Shown piece by piece: positions 1 to 6,717 of a DNA stretch of 19,251 nucleotides. Positions within the stretch are counted from its first letter, which is position 1. Every line of letters begins with the position of its first letter. The translations under genes and the position numbers were made by a program. The DNA is taken from contig PXSC01000041.1 in NCBI GenBank assembly GCA_003023535.1, positions 9,107 through 28,357 on the forward strand, given 5' to 3'. Under the pieces are notes generated by a model. That model was not told the DNA's origin, made no database searches, and was given only the letters and a program-made list of their open reading frames with translations. Source of the stretch: Halobacteriales archaeon QS_9_70_65 (GTDB taxonomy: Archaea; Halobacteriota; Halobacteria; Halobacteriales; Haloarculaceae).

Positions 1-15
1 AACCTCGAGGTGACG

Positions 16-210
16 ATGGGAGACTCAATCGAAGACAGAGACGGAGGCGCCTACCAGCGGTACTGCCCGCAGTGCAACGAGAAGACCGAACCGGCGTTCC
101 GACGCAGTTCCGCCGACACGTACCACGACGACGACGTGTCGGCGGTCATCTGCCGGACCTGCGGCCACCAGCTCGGTCATTGCACCTGGTGGCCGGACGA
201 GGAGGACTGA
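16..210 (+). CDS. Small zinc-ribbon protein, unknown function
   Basis: A 64-aa acidic protein with two Cys-x2-Cys knuckles (CPQC at residues 17-20, CRTC at 46-49) separated by about 25 residues, followed by a short His/Trp-rich tail. This is the usual layout of a small zinc ribbon. I chose ATG 16 because a purine-rich GAGGTGA lies just upstream; a GTG at 10 is in frame and would add two residues. Such mini-proteins are common in haloarchaea and few have a known role; a nucleic-acid or protein-binding function is only a guess. The gene stops 140 bp before the next gene, in GC-rich low-complexity sequence. The window begins just upstream, so its operon context is unknown. Confidence 0.75.
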   Translation: MGDSIEDRDGGAYQRYCPQCNEKTEPAFRRSSADTYHDDDVSAVICRTCGHQLGHCTWWPDEED

Positions 211-327
211 CGCGGCGGCCGACGGTCGGCGGTCGGCGGCCGGCGGCCGGCGACCGACGTCCGCAGTGCCGCTCCCGCTCCCGCCCCGCTCTCGCGGCCG
301 AACTGCGGCGGAGCGCGGGGTTGAAAT

Positions 328-349
328 ACGTACCGGCAGTACGGTACGT
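328..349. promoter_or_regulatory. Perfect palindrome abutting the MBF1-like start codon
   Basis: ACGTACCG and CGGTACGT form perfect 8-bp arms around a 6-nt spacer, one base before the ATG at 351. An AT-richer TATA-like stretch (GAAATACG, about 323-330) overlaps the left arm about 25 nt upstream of the ATG, as expected for a leaderless haloarchaeal transcript. The placement over the transcription start suggests an operator, possibly for autoregulation by the HTH protein encoded next; this is inference. Confidence 0.5.
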
Positions 350-350
350 C

Positions 351-848
351 ATGGCGAAGTACTCGACCGGCGGCGTCGGGGGTGACGCCAGCGACATCTG
401 CGAGCTCTGCGGCGCCGATGGCCGCAGCCTCAAGACCGCGACGGTCGCCGGCGCGGAGCTAGAGGTTTGCGGGGAGTGTGCCGTACACGGCGAGAACGAC
501 GGCGGTGCCGGCGCCGGCGGGGACGGCGACCGCGAACAGGAACGCCGGCGGAATGCCGCCCGCAACGCCGCCCGGATGGACGACGCCCGCAGCGTCGATA
601 CCGACTTCGAGGAGGGGACCGACTACGAGGACGACCCGCTGCCCTACCTCGCGGCCGGCTACGGCGAGACGGTGGCGGCCGCCCGACAGGAGGTCGGCCT
701 CCAACTCGACGAACTCGCCGCCGAGTTGAGCGTCGCCGAGGACGACCTCGTCGCCGTCGAGCAGGGCCGGGCCGCCCGCGCGAACGTCGGCGGGTCGGTC
801 ATCGAGGCGCTGGAAGAGCGGCTCGACGTCGACCTCGCCGAGGAGTAG
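351..848 (+). CDS. MBF1-like zinc-ribbon/HTH transcription factor
   Basis: A 165-aa protein with an N-terminal zinc ribbon (C17, C20, C40, C43), a Gly/Asp/Arg-rich linker, and a C-terminal Cro/XRE-type helix-turn-helix at about residues 105-160. This order matches archaeal multiprotein bridging factor 1 homologues, which connect TBP or other basal factors with regulators or act on ribosome-associated processes. ATG 351 is chosen because the zinc ribbon starts soon after it and a TATA-like box with a palindrome lies directly upstream; reading upstream in this frame gives only non-native low-complexity sequence. A short T-run (CCTTTTC) 3' of the stop may mark transcript ending. The family call is confident; targets are unknown. 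Confidence 0.85.
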   Translation: MAKYSTGGVGGDASDICELCGADGRSLKTATVAGAELEVCGECAVHGENDGGAGAGGDGDREQERRRNAARNAARMDDARSVDTDFEEGTDYEDDPLPYLAAGYGETVAAARQEVGLQLDELAAELSVAEDDLVAVEQGRAARANVGGSVIEALEERLDVDLAEE

Positions 849-885
849 CGCCGGCCTTTTCTCGTCGTCGTCCGTCGAGCCGAAC

Positions 886-2139
886 ATGGTAGGCTCTCTG
901 GCACCCGACGACCCCGAGACGCTGGCCTTCGAGGCGACCGTCGAGCGCGGCGGCAGCGAGGTCGTCCTCTCGGAGACGTACTTCTACCCGGAAGGCGGCG
1001 GCCAGCCACCCGACCGCGGCACCGTCGGCGGCCGCCCCGTCCGCGACGTGCAGACGCGGGACGGCGCGGTCGTCCACGTCCTCGGCGGCGAGCTCGAAGC
1101 CGGCCGGACCGTCGAGGCCGCCGTCGACCCGGCGTTCCGGCGCTACTGCCGGCGGGCCCACACCGCCAGCCACGCGCTGTACGGCGCCGGCCGCCGGCTC
1201 TTCGACGACATCGGCTACGGCGGCTTCGGGATCGCCGCCGCGCGACCGGAGCGGCGGGCGGACGGCACCCCCACGGCCGACGAGGAGAAGGTCCGCGTCG
1301 ACTTCACCACCTCGACGACCATCGACGACGCGACGCTGGCCGACCTCGAGCGACGAGTCAACCGCTGCGTCTGGGAGGGCCGCGAGGTGACCTGGGAGCG
1401 GCTCCCCCGCGAGGAGGCCCTCGGCCGCGACGACGTCGCGTTCAACGCCAAAACGGAGGAGGGTGTCGGCGGCGACACGGTCCGCGTCGTCGAGATCGAA
1501 GGCTGGGACGCGGCGGCCTGCGGCGGCACCCACGTCCGCGACACCCGGGAGATCGGCCCGGTGACGGTGCTGGGCCGGTCGAACCCCGGCGAGGGGCTGA
1601 CGCGCGTGGAGTTCGCGGTCGGCCCGGCCGGCGTCGACCGCCGGAGCGACGAGAAGGCCGCCGCCCTCGAGGCCGCGGCGGCGCTGGGGACGAACGTCGA
1701 CTCGCTGCCCGAAGAGGTCGAGCGGCTCCGAGCAGAGCGGGCCGAGTTGGAGGCCGACCGCGACGAGCTGCGGGAGCGGCTGCTCGAGGCCGAAGTCGCC
1801 GAGATCACGGCCGACGCCTTCGAGCGGGATGGCACCCGATGGGCGGCCGGCGTCGTCGACGCCGACGCCAACGCCCTCGCCGAGGCGGTCCGCGAACGGC
1901 CCGACGGCGTCGACGTGCTCATGCTGGTGTCGCCGGCCGGACGGCTGGCGGTCGGCACCGACGGCGACCCCGAAGCCGGCGCCGTGGTCGGAGAACTCAC
2001 CGACGCCTTCGGCGGAGGCGGCGGCGGGTCGCCGACGGTCGCCCAGGCCGGCGGGCTCGACGCCGACGGCGAGACCGTCGTCGCCTTCCTCCGGGACGGG
2101 AACGGCGGCGACGAGGGCGACGGCGACGGCGGCGCCTGA
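886..2139 (+). CDS. alaX: Alanyl-tRNA editing protein, long AlaX with DHHA1 domain
   Basis: A 417-aa free-standing homologue of the AlaRS editing domain, which hydrolyses mischarged Ser- or Gly-tRNA(Ala). The zinc-binding signature is intact: HTASH (H92, H96) and CGGTH (C212, H216). The N-terminal YPEGGGQPPD motif is typical of the family. A coiled-coil at about 240-275 leads into a DHHA1-like region (about 290-400) with a Gly-rich stretch (GGGGGGSPTVAQAGG), as in long AlaX proteins and AlaRS itself. The C-terminus ends in a Gly/Asp tail. Length fits the long AlaX class. It is followed 40 bp later by an acyl-CoA dehydrogenase on the same strand, with no obvious functional link. Confidence 0.92.
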   Translation: MVGSLAPDDPETLAFEATVERGGSEVVLSETYFYPEGGGQPPDRGTVGGRPVRDVQTRDGAVVHVLGGELEAGRTVEAAVDPAFRRYCRRAHTASHALYGAGRRLFDDIGYGGFGIAAARPERRADGTPTADEEKVRVDFTTSTTIDDATLADLERRVNRCVWEGREVTWERLPREEALGRDDVAFNAKTEEGVGGDTVRVVEIEGWDAAACGGTHVRDTREIGPVTVLGRSNPGEGLTRVEFAVGPAGVDRRSDEKAAALEAAAALGTNVDSLPEEVERLRAERAELEADRDELRERLLEAEVAEITADAFERDGTRWAAGVVDADANALAEAVRERPDGVDVLMLVSPAGRLAVGTDGDPEAGAVVGELTDAFGGGGGGSPTVAQAGGLDADGETVVAFLRDGNGGDEGDGDGGA

Positions 2140-2179
2140 CGAGCGGACGACTTTTGCCGCTCGCGGTCGACGGCCACGC

Positions 2180-3196
2180 ATGGATCCGACGCCGGAGCAG
2201 GAGGCCATCCGCGAGACAGTCCGGGAGTTCGCCGTCGAGGAGGTCCGTCCGACGGCCCGCGAGGCCGACGAGATGGAGTCCTTCCCCGAGGACGTCTGGG
2301 ACGGGCTGGCCGACATCGGCCTGACCGCGATGACCGTCCCCGAGGAGTACGGCGGTCTCGACGTCGACGGGACGACCTACGCCGTCTGCAACGAGGAGCT
2401 CGCCTACGGCCAGCTATCGGTGGCGACGGCGCTGTCGGTGCACTGTCTGGCGACTTCCTGTATCGCGGAGTTCGGCGACGACGACCAGAAGGAGCGGTGG
2501 CTGCCGGAGATGGCCGACGGCCGGCCCGTCGGCGCGTTCGCGCTGTCGGAACCCGACGCCGGCTCCAACCCCGCCGAGATGTCGACCGAGGCCCGCCGCG
2601 AGGGCGACGAGTACGTCATCGACGGGACGAAACAGTGGATCACGAACGGAATCCGAAGCGGCGTCGTCGTCCTCTTCGCCAAGACCGACCCCGACGACCC
2701 CGGGACGGTGACGCAGTTCGTCGTCCCGAAGGACGCCGACGGCCTCGAGGTCGGCAAGGCGCTGTCGATTCTCACCGGTGGCCGGGTCGGCATCGCGGCC
2801 CAGGCGGTCGGGCTGGCGCAGTCGGCGCTGGACGCGGCGGTCGACTACGCCGACGACCGCGAGCAGTTCGGCGGCGCCGTCTCCGACATCCAGGCGATCA
2901 GACAGAAGCTCGCGGAGATGTACACGAAGACCCAGGCGGGCCGAACGCTCACCTACGACGCCGCCCGCCGACTCGACGAGGGACGGCCGCCGTCGATGGC
3001 CGCCAGCACCGCGAAGTACTTCGCCAGCGAGGCCGTCATGGACGTGACCAACGAGGCCGTCCAGATCCACGGCGGCTACGGCTACACGACGGACTTCCCC
3101 GTCGAGCGGCTCTACCGGGACGCCAAGATCACGACCATCTACGAGGGGACGAGCCAGATCCAGAAGAAGGTCATCGCCCGTGAGCTGCTCGACTGA
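2180..3196 (+). CDS. Acyl-CoA dehydrogenase with an in-frame internal deletion
   Basis: A 338-aa flavoprotein of the ACAD family, which oxidises acyl-CoA to enoyl-CoA and passes electrons to ETF. Expected motifs are present: the FALSEPDAGS flavin/acyl motif, QWITNG, the GRVGIAAQAVG helix, REQFGG, and the catalytic Glu in IYEGTSQIQ. However, the normal family length is about 380 aa. The text runs from VVPKDADGLEVGK directly into ALSILTGGRVG, where homologues carry about 40 residues, including the KLGLR-S-T strand and the loop before the C-terminal helical domain. The reading frame is preserved, so a protein can be made, but the middle beta-domain would be incomplete. I infer a damaged or altered enzyme. 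ATG 2180 follows a T-rich tract and fits the family N-terminus. Confidence 0.88.
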   Translation: MDPTPEQEAIRETVREFAVEEVRPTAREADEMESFPEDVWDGLADIGLTAMTVPEEYGGLDVDGTTYAVCNEELAYGQLSVATALSVHCLATSCIAEFGDDDQKERWLPEMADGRPVGAFALSEPDAGSNPAEMSTEARREGDEYVIDGTKQWITNGIRSGVVVLFAKTDPDDPGTVTQFVVPKDADGLEVGKALSILTGGRVGIAAQAVGLAQSALDAAVDYADDREQFGGAVSDIQAIRQKLAEMYTKTQAGRTLTYDAARRLDEGRPPSMAASTAKYFASEAVMDVTNEAVQIHGGYGYTTDFPVERLYRDAKITTIYEGTSQIQKKVIARELLD

Positions 3197-3208
3197 CCGC
3201 GTGCATCG

Positions 3209-3763
3209 ATGGTAGACGACCACGGGACGCTCGTCTTCGACCTCGACGGGACGCTCGTCCGGCTGGCGGTCGACTGGGACGAGGCTGCCGAGGCCGCCGC
3301 CGCGGCGCTGGAGAGCCGCGGCGTGTCGCCGTCGGGCGACCTGTGGACGATGCTGGAGACGGCCGACCGGACGGGCCACCGCGAGGCCGTCGAGGCCGTC
3401 CTCGCCGACCGCGAGCGCGATGGCGCCCGCGACTCCGAACGGCTGCCGGCCGCCGATACAGTTCCCGGGGGCGGGGGCGCGGACACGGACGTGAACACAG
3501 ACGTCGGAGTCTGCTCGCTGAACTGCGAGGCGGCCTGTCGGGTCGCCCTCGAGGTCCACGACATCGGCGGCGTCGACGCGGTGGTCGGCCGCGACACCGT
3601 CGAGACGGAGAAGCCGGACCCCGAGCCGCTGTTGGAGACGGTCCGGCGGCTCGGCGGCGACCCCGCGGAGACGCTGTTCGTCGGCGACAGCGAGCGCGAC
3701 GAGGTGACCGCCGAGCGGGCCGGGACCGACTACGTCTACGTCTCCGAGTGGCTGCGGGCGTAG
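3209..3763 (+). CDS. HAD-superfamily phosphatase-like hydrolase
   Basis: A 184-aa protein with the HAD nucleophile motif DLDGT (D11, D13), a motif II serine in VCSLNCEA, a motif III lysine in EKPDPEPLL, and a motif IV acidic pair in FVGDSERDE. The small cap region (about 20-85) suggests a C1-type cap and a small phosphorylated substrate such as phosphoglycolate, but the substrate cannot be read from the sequence. A Gly/Asp-rich insertion around residues 80-95 is probably a surface loop. It starts 12 bp after the ACAD stop and so is likely co-transcribed. Its 3' end overlaps the convergent small membrane protein gene by 28 bp. Confidence 0.88.
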   Translation: MVDDHGTLVFDLDGTLVRLAVDWDEAAEAAAAALESRGVSPSGDLWTMLETADRTGHREAVEAVLADRERDGARDSERLPAADTVPGGGGADTDVNTDVGVCSLNCEAACRVALEVHDIGGVDAVVGRDTVETEKPDPEPLLETVRRLGGDPAETLFVGDSERDEVTAERAGTDYVYVSEWLRA

Positions 3764-3972
3764 GCGTAGACGCCGACGCCGAGGCAGAACCACACCGGCG
3801 CGCCGACCCGGACGGCGAACTCCGCCCGCCCGGTCCAGGTCGGCAGCGATACCAGCGTCGACAGGACCGCGACGACCGGCGCGCCGACGACGACGGTGAG
3901 GACGAACGTCGTCTGCAGTACCCACCCGTAGTCGACGCCCTCGGGGTCGGTGGACTCGACGCGCTCCGGCAT
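3736..3972 (-). CDS. Small two-helix membrane protein, DUF5822-like
   Basis: A 78-aa protein with a polar N-terminus (TDPEGVDYGW motif) and two predicted membrane helices, about residues 17-42 and 52-72. It matches my memory of the haloarchaeal DUF5822 family, whose function is unknown. It is convergent with the HAD gene and overlaps its 3' end by 28 bp, which is common in compact haloarchaeal genomes. Its upstream region (3973-4063) is short and runs into the MITE-like insertion beginning at 4064, so its native promoter may lie close to the coding start. Confidence 0.72.
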   Translation of the reverse strand: MPERVESTDPEGVDYGWVLQTTFVLTVVVGAPVVAVLSTLVSLPTWTGRAEFAVRVGAPVWFCLGVGVYAYARSHSET

Positions 3973-4063
3973 ACCACCGCGTCGGGCGCTCGCCGGGTAA
4001 GCGGTTACGGTTCGGCGCCCGGCGGCTCATCGCGTCGTTTCAAAGCTGGCCGTTCCGACCGGC

Positions 4064-4559
4064 CCGCCCTCGCGGCGGTATTCAAATAGGCACCGACCGA
4101 CGAGCCAGTTTCTGCTGGCGACGAAGCCGAATCCTGGCGGACTGAACGGGCGAGGCGCTCTCGACGACCCCCGGCGTTCGCGGCGCTGTGCGCCGCGAAC
4201 TCGGGAGAGCGACGCTCTCCCGGTGACGCAGGCAGCGAGGGAGCCGCAGGCTCCCTCGGGCAGTCGGCGCCGTGCGCCGACGACGGAGAGGGATCGAAGA
4301 TCCCTCAGGCAGTCGGGCGTCGCCCGACGACCGCGAGGGACCGGAGGTCCCTCGGCCCGCTCGCGCGGCAACGCCGCGCGAGGACACTGCAGGCCGCACC
4401 GCGGCCGAAGCGCACAGCGAGTCGCGGGCAGCGAGGCGACTCCGTCGCCTCGGGCCGTGCGAGCGGGCCTTCGGCCCGCGAGCAGAAGTCGAAAGCGCCG
4501 AGAGCTTTCTTCGGCTTTCTCTTCCCTCGGTCTATTATTGAACACTGCCGCCCTCGCGG
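4064..4559. mobile_element. MITE-like element with 12-bp target duplication
   Basis: A perfect 12-bp direct repeat (CCGCCCTCGCGG) lies at 4064-4075 and 4548-4559, with mismatches immediately outside on both sides. Just inside it, the left end (CGGTATTCAAATAGGCACCG) and the inverted right end (CAGTGTTCAATAATAGACCG) agree at about 14 of the first 21 positions. This is the layout of a 472-bp non-autonomous element with a target-site duplication. It has no protein-coding gene; the open frames inside it are basic low-complexity translations of palindromes. The interior is an array of perfect hairpins. It sits between the DUF5822-like gene and the panB promoter. Element family unknown. Confidence 0.6.
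4176..4479. repeat. Array of eleven perfect hairpins with 3-nt loops
   Basis: Eleven perfect inverted repeats lie end to end, each with exactly a 3-nt loop. Intervals, stem length and loop (+ strand): 4176-4200 (11 bp, TGT), 4202-4222 (9, GAC), 4236-4258 (10, GCA), 4263-4281 (8, CGT), 4288-4306 (8, GAA), 4312-4328 (7, GTC), 4334-4354 (9, GGA), 4360-4382 (10, AAC), 4392-4406 (6, ACC), 4432-4452 (9, TCC), 4463-4479 (7, TTC). Stem sequences differ, though several begin GAGGG. Some spacers repeat GGCAG. A looser stem (GAAAGC/GCTTTC, 4491-4509) follows. A transcript would fold into a string of stem-loops; function unknown. Confidence 0.9.
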
Positions 4560-4569
4560 AGTGACAGCG

Positions 4570-4575
4570 TTTAAT
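4570..4575 (+). promoter_or_regulatory. TATA-like box for panB
   Basis: TTTAAT ends 25 nt before the panB ATG at 4600, in otherwise GC-rich DNA, as expected for a leaderless haloarchaeal promoter. It lies only 11 bp downstream of the MITE-like insertion, so upstream TFB-recognition or regulatory sequence has been replaced by the element. Confidence 0.5.
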
Positions 4576-4599
4576 CCGCGGCGCCACCGACGCCGAGGC

Positions 4600-5369
4600 A
4601 TGCGCGCAAGGGACATCCGCGCGAGGGCCGGCGAGGAGACGCTCACGATGCTGACGGCCTACGACGCGCCGACGGCGCGGCTGGTCGACGAAGCCGGCGT
4701 CGACATGACGCTCGTCGGCGACTCCGTCGGCAACACCCGGCTCGGCTACGAGTCGACGCTGCCGGTCACCGTCGACGAGACGTCGCGCGGGCGACCGACG
4801 ACGCCCTCGTCATCGCCGACATGCCCTTTCTCTCGTACGGTGCCGACGAGGGCGACGCCGTCGAGAACTGCGGCCGGATGCTGAAAGAGGCCGACGCCGA
4901 CGCCGTCAAACTGGAGTCCGGCCCCCACACCGTCGACCTCACCGACCGGCTGACCGACCTCGGAATCCCGGTCCAGGCCCATCTCGGGTTGACCCCCCAG
5001 CGGGAGAACGAGACCGGGCTGTTCCGGCAGGGCACCGACGCCGAGTCGGCCCGCGAAATCGTCGACCTCGCCGAGCGACACGAGACCGCCGGCGCCTTCT
5101 CGCTCGTCCTCGAGCACGTCCCCGCCAACCTCGCGGCGACGGTCACCGAGGCCATCGACATCCCGACGATCGGTATCGGCGCCGGCCCCGACTGCGACGG
5201 TCAGGTGCTCGTCGTCGACGAGGTGATCGGCCTCTCGGCGGGGACCTTCGGCGACGTCCGCGGGGAGATGGCCGACGCGATCGAGGGCTACGTCGATGCC
5301 GTCGACGGCGGCGAGTTCCCCGCCGAGGAGCACAGCCACTACGAGAACGACATCGACGACGTGTACTGA
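4600..5369 (+). pseudogene. panB: panB, 3-methyl-2-oxobutanoate hydroxymethyltransferase, frameshifted
   Basis: PanB makes ketopantoate in pantothenate/CoA synthesis. The N-terminal part ([38 protein letters not shown]) is in one frame up to about 4780. The rest ([20 protein letters not shown] onward, to DDVY at 5366) is in another, resuming near 4785. Compared with the family, roughly 20-25 bases encoding the segment after TVDE are missing, which shifts the frame. A second, in-frame gap lies near 5245, where GLSAGTFGDV lacks the usual PPF-containing loop. Family length is about 270 aa. The intact gene is essential for CoA synthesis in prototrophs, so either another panB exists elsewhere or the cell imports pantothenate. 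A sequencing error could explain the first defect but not both. Confidence 0.85.
5148..5345. repeat. First copy of duplicated panB 3' segment
   Basis: Bases 5148-5247 are identical to 6333-6432 (100 bp), and 5293-5345 are identical to 6432-6484 (53 bp). The second copy lacks the 46 bases in between. The two copies flank the TumE/TumA genes, 1,185 bp apart. Confidence 0.9.
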
Positions 5370-5429
5370 GTTGCAATGAGGTAGCGTCCGGCGTGTGCGC
5401 TGTCGGGGTCACCGGCGACCCCGGGTGGT

Positions 5430-5834
5430 TCACGCAGGGGCCACGTCGGTGTCGTCCGCACCGTCGAGCGTCAGCCGGATGTCGATTTCGACGTGGTCGT
5501 ACCAGACCGTCGGTCTCTTCGCCCGTCCGCCGTCTTCGAGTTCGACGAGGCCGATCTCCTCGAGCCGGGTCAACGCCGTCGAGACGTTCTTGATGTCGCG
5601 GTCGACGAGCCGGGCGAGTTCTCGAACGCTTTCGGGCTCCTCGGTGGCGGTCATCCGGATGAGCTCGATGTTCTTCGCACGCAGCACTCGTTCGAGGGTT
5701 TCCTCATCGGGGAGGCTGAGGACGTACTCGCTTCCATCGGCCTCGTCAGCTTCGAGTTGCCGGATGTCCTCGAGGGCCGACTCGAAGAACTCCGTCGTCG
5801 GTTCGACCGTGATATGCAGCGTGTTCGTGGTCAT
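5430..5834 (-). CDS. TumA-type antitoxin, HVO_A0114-like HTH protein
   Basis: A 134-aa protein with a winged-HTH region (about residues 68-118; SVRELARLVDRDIKNVSTAL, then GLVEL and the wing GGRAKRPTVWYD). This matches haloarchaeal HVO_A0114-family DNA-binding proteins, which pair with TumE toxins. It starts 3 nt after the toxin stop codon, so the pair is one toxin-first operon. As antitoxin it should bind the toxin and repress the shared promoter. The pair lies between two damaged panB copies, which marks it as recently acquired or rearranged. The N-terminal 65 residues probably contact the toxin (inference). Confidence 0.8.
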   Translation of the reverse strand: MTTNTLHITVEPTTEFFESALEDIRQLEADEADGSEYVLSLPDEETLERVLRAKNIELIRMTATEEPESVRELARLVDRDIKNVSTALTRLEEIGLVELEDGGRAKRPTVWYDHVEIDIRLTLDGADDTDVAPA

Positions 5835-5837
5835 GGG

Positions 5838-6128
5838 TCAGGGTGAAACGTGATCGGGGAGTTCGCGAACGAATCGTCGGAGCAGGGCCCCGGTTCCGGG
5901 AAAGTCGATCTCCTCCAGTTCCGAGCCGCTATGTCGTTCGTGGACGCCGTGATGGTTGTCGTACCTGAGAATCGGAACGTCGCCGTCTTTCCGACCGTAG
6001 TGGAACGCATATTTGATTCCCTCGGGGAAGGTCTTGGACTCCGGGACTCGGAGCACGCGAATTCGGACGACCTCGTCGCCGAAATCGCGGCGCCGATCGC
6101 GAACGACCTCGACATCGCCGTCTGCCAT
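5838..6128 (-). CDS. TumE-family toxin (DUF6516-like)
   Basis: A 96-aa protein with the YAFHYGRKDGDVPILRYDN signature followed by HHGVHERHSG, the conserved core of TumE/DUF6516 toxins that are found next to small HTH antitoxins. The biochemical target of this family is not settled as far as I know. ATG 6128 is preceded by a TATA-like box (TTATTTTG on the minus strand) 26 nt upstream and a TGATGG/CCATCA palindrome. The order toxin then antitoxin with a 3-nt gap fits this module type. GC content upstream is lower than in neighbouring genes. Confidence 0.82.
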   Translation of the reverse strand: MADGDVEVVRDRRRDFGDEVVRIRVLRVPESKTFPEGIKYAFHYGRKDGDVPILRYDNHHGVHERHSGSELEEIDFPGTGALLRRFVRELPDHVSP

Positions 6129-6135
6129 CCCTGAC

Positions 6136-6161
6136 TGATGGTAGTTGCGCCATCAAAATAA
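6136..6161 (-). promoter_or_regulatory. Promoter and operator of the TumE/TumA operon
   Basis: On the minus strand TTATTTTG (6154-6161) lies 26 nt before the toxin ATG. It overlaps a perfect inverted repeat with TGATGG (6136-6141) and CCATCA (6150-6155) arms and an 8-nt spacer. The overlap of palindrome and promoter suggests autoregulation by the antitoxin or the complex; this is inference. Confidence 0.55.
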
Positions 6162-6194
6162 GTCTGCTGGTCGATACACCATCGATATCTATCG

Positions 6195-6508
6195 GCCAGG
6201 ATACCCGTTCCGGCAGGGCACGACGCCGAATCCGCCCGCCGAACCGTCAAGCGCTTCGAACAATACGAGGACGCCGTTGCCTTCTTACTCGTTCTTGAAC
6301 ATGTCCCCGCCAACTTGGCCGAGACCGTGATTGAGGCCATCGACATCCCGACGATCGGTATCGGCGCCGGCCCCGACTGCGACGGTCAGGTGCTCGTCGT
6401 CGACGAGGTGATCGGCCTCTCGGCGGGGACCTCGATGCCGTCGACGGCGGCGAGTTCCCCGCCGAGGAGCACAGCCACTACGAGGCGGACGTCGAGGACG
6501 TGTACTAG
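6195..6508 (+). pseudogene. panB: Second panB 3' fragment, chimeric and frameshifted
   Basis: The segment encodes GYPFRQGTDAES and then ARRTVKRFEQYEDAVAF, LVLEHVPANLAETV, DIPTIGIGAGPDCDGQVL and finally AEEHSHYE, all PanB C-terminal sequence. One base is missing near 6221 relative to the first copy (GGGCACGACG against GGGCACCGACG), and 46 bases are missing at 6432, so the frame is broken twice. The 5' part (6195-6332) differs from the first panB in residues and codons (TTA, CAA, ATT appear), whereas 6333-6484 is identical to it. This looks like a panB from another lineage that was gene-converted by, or recombined with, the resident copy. The remaining 6509-6717 contains nothing I can identify. 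Confidence 0.85.
6333..6484. repeat. Second copy of duplicated panB 3' segment
   Basis: Identical to 5148-5247 over the first 100 bases and to 5293-5345 over the last 53. The junction at 6432 marks a 46-bp deletion relative to the first copy. Confidence 0.9.
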
Positions 6509-6717
6509 CGCGGGGGGACGAACCGGTCCGACGGCGCGCTACGCTCGACTCCCGGTGGGACGGAGGGGCGTGTGGTGACTACACCGTGCGACGCAGAGCC
6601 CTCCGTGCGGCCGTCGCTATCGCCCCCCTCAGGGGTGTAGCTGGAGCCGGTCCGACGGACCACCCGACCCCGGGAAGTCGACTGACGAAGACCGCGACCC
6701 GGCTTCGAGCAGGTCGG

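Noticed and set aside
799..2316. Long open frame on the minus strand opposite alaX
   Set aside because: It mirrors the third-position GC bias of alaX, has no recognisable motifs and overlaps the clearly recognisable gene completely.
4176..4479. CRISPR array
   Set aside because: The units are unrelated palindromes of different sequence and irregular spacing; there is no constant repeat with unique spacers and no cas gene.
4531..4543. Similarity of TATTATTGAAC to the integrase-side inverted repeat (CTTATTGAACG)
   Set aside because: Only about 8 bases match; it is explained as the end of the MITE-like element and is probably chance.
4223..4564. Possible protein-coding genes in the hairpin array
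   Set aside because: Very basic, palindrome-derived translations unlike the acidic proteome, with no start signals.
6630..6680. tRNA-like sequence (GGTGTAGCTGG)
   Set aside because: A D-arm-like string is present but no acceptor, anticodon or T-arm can be paired around it.
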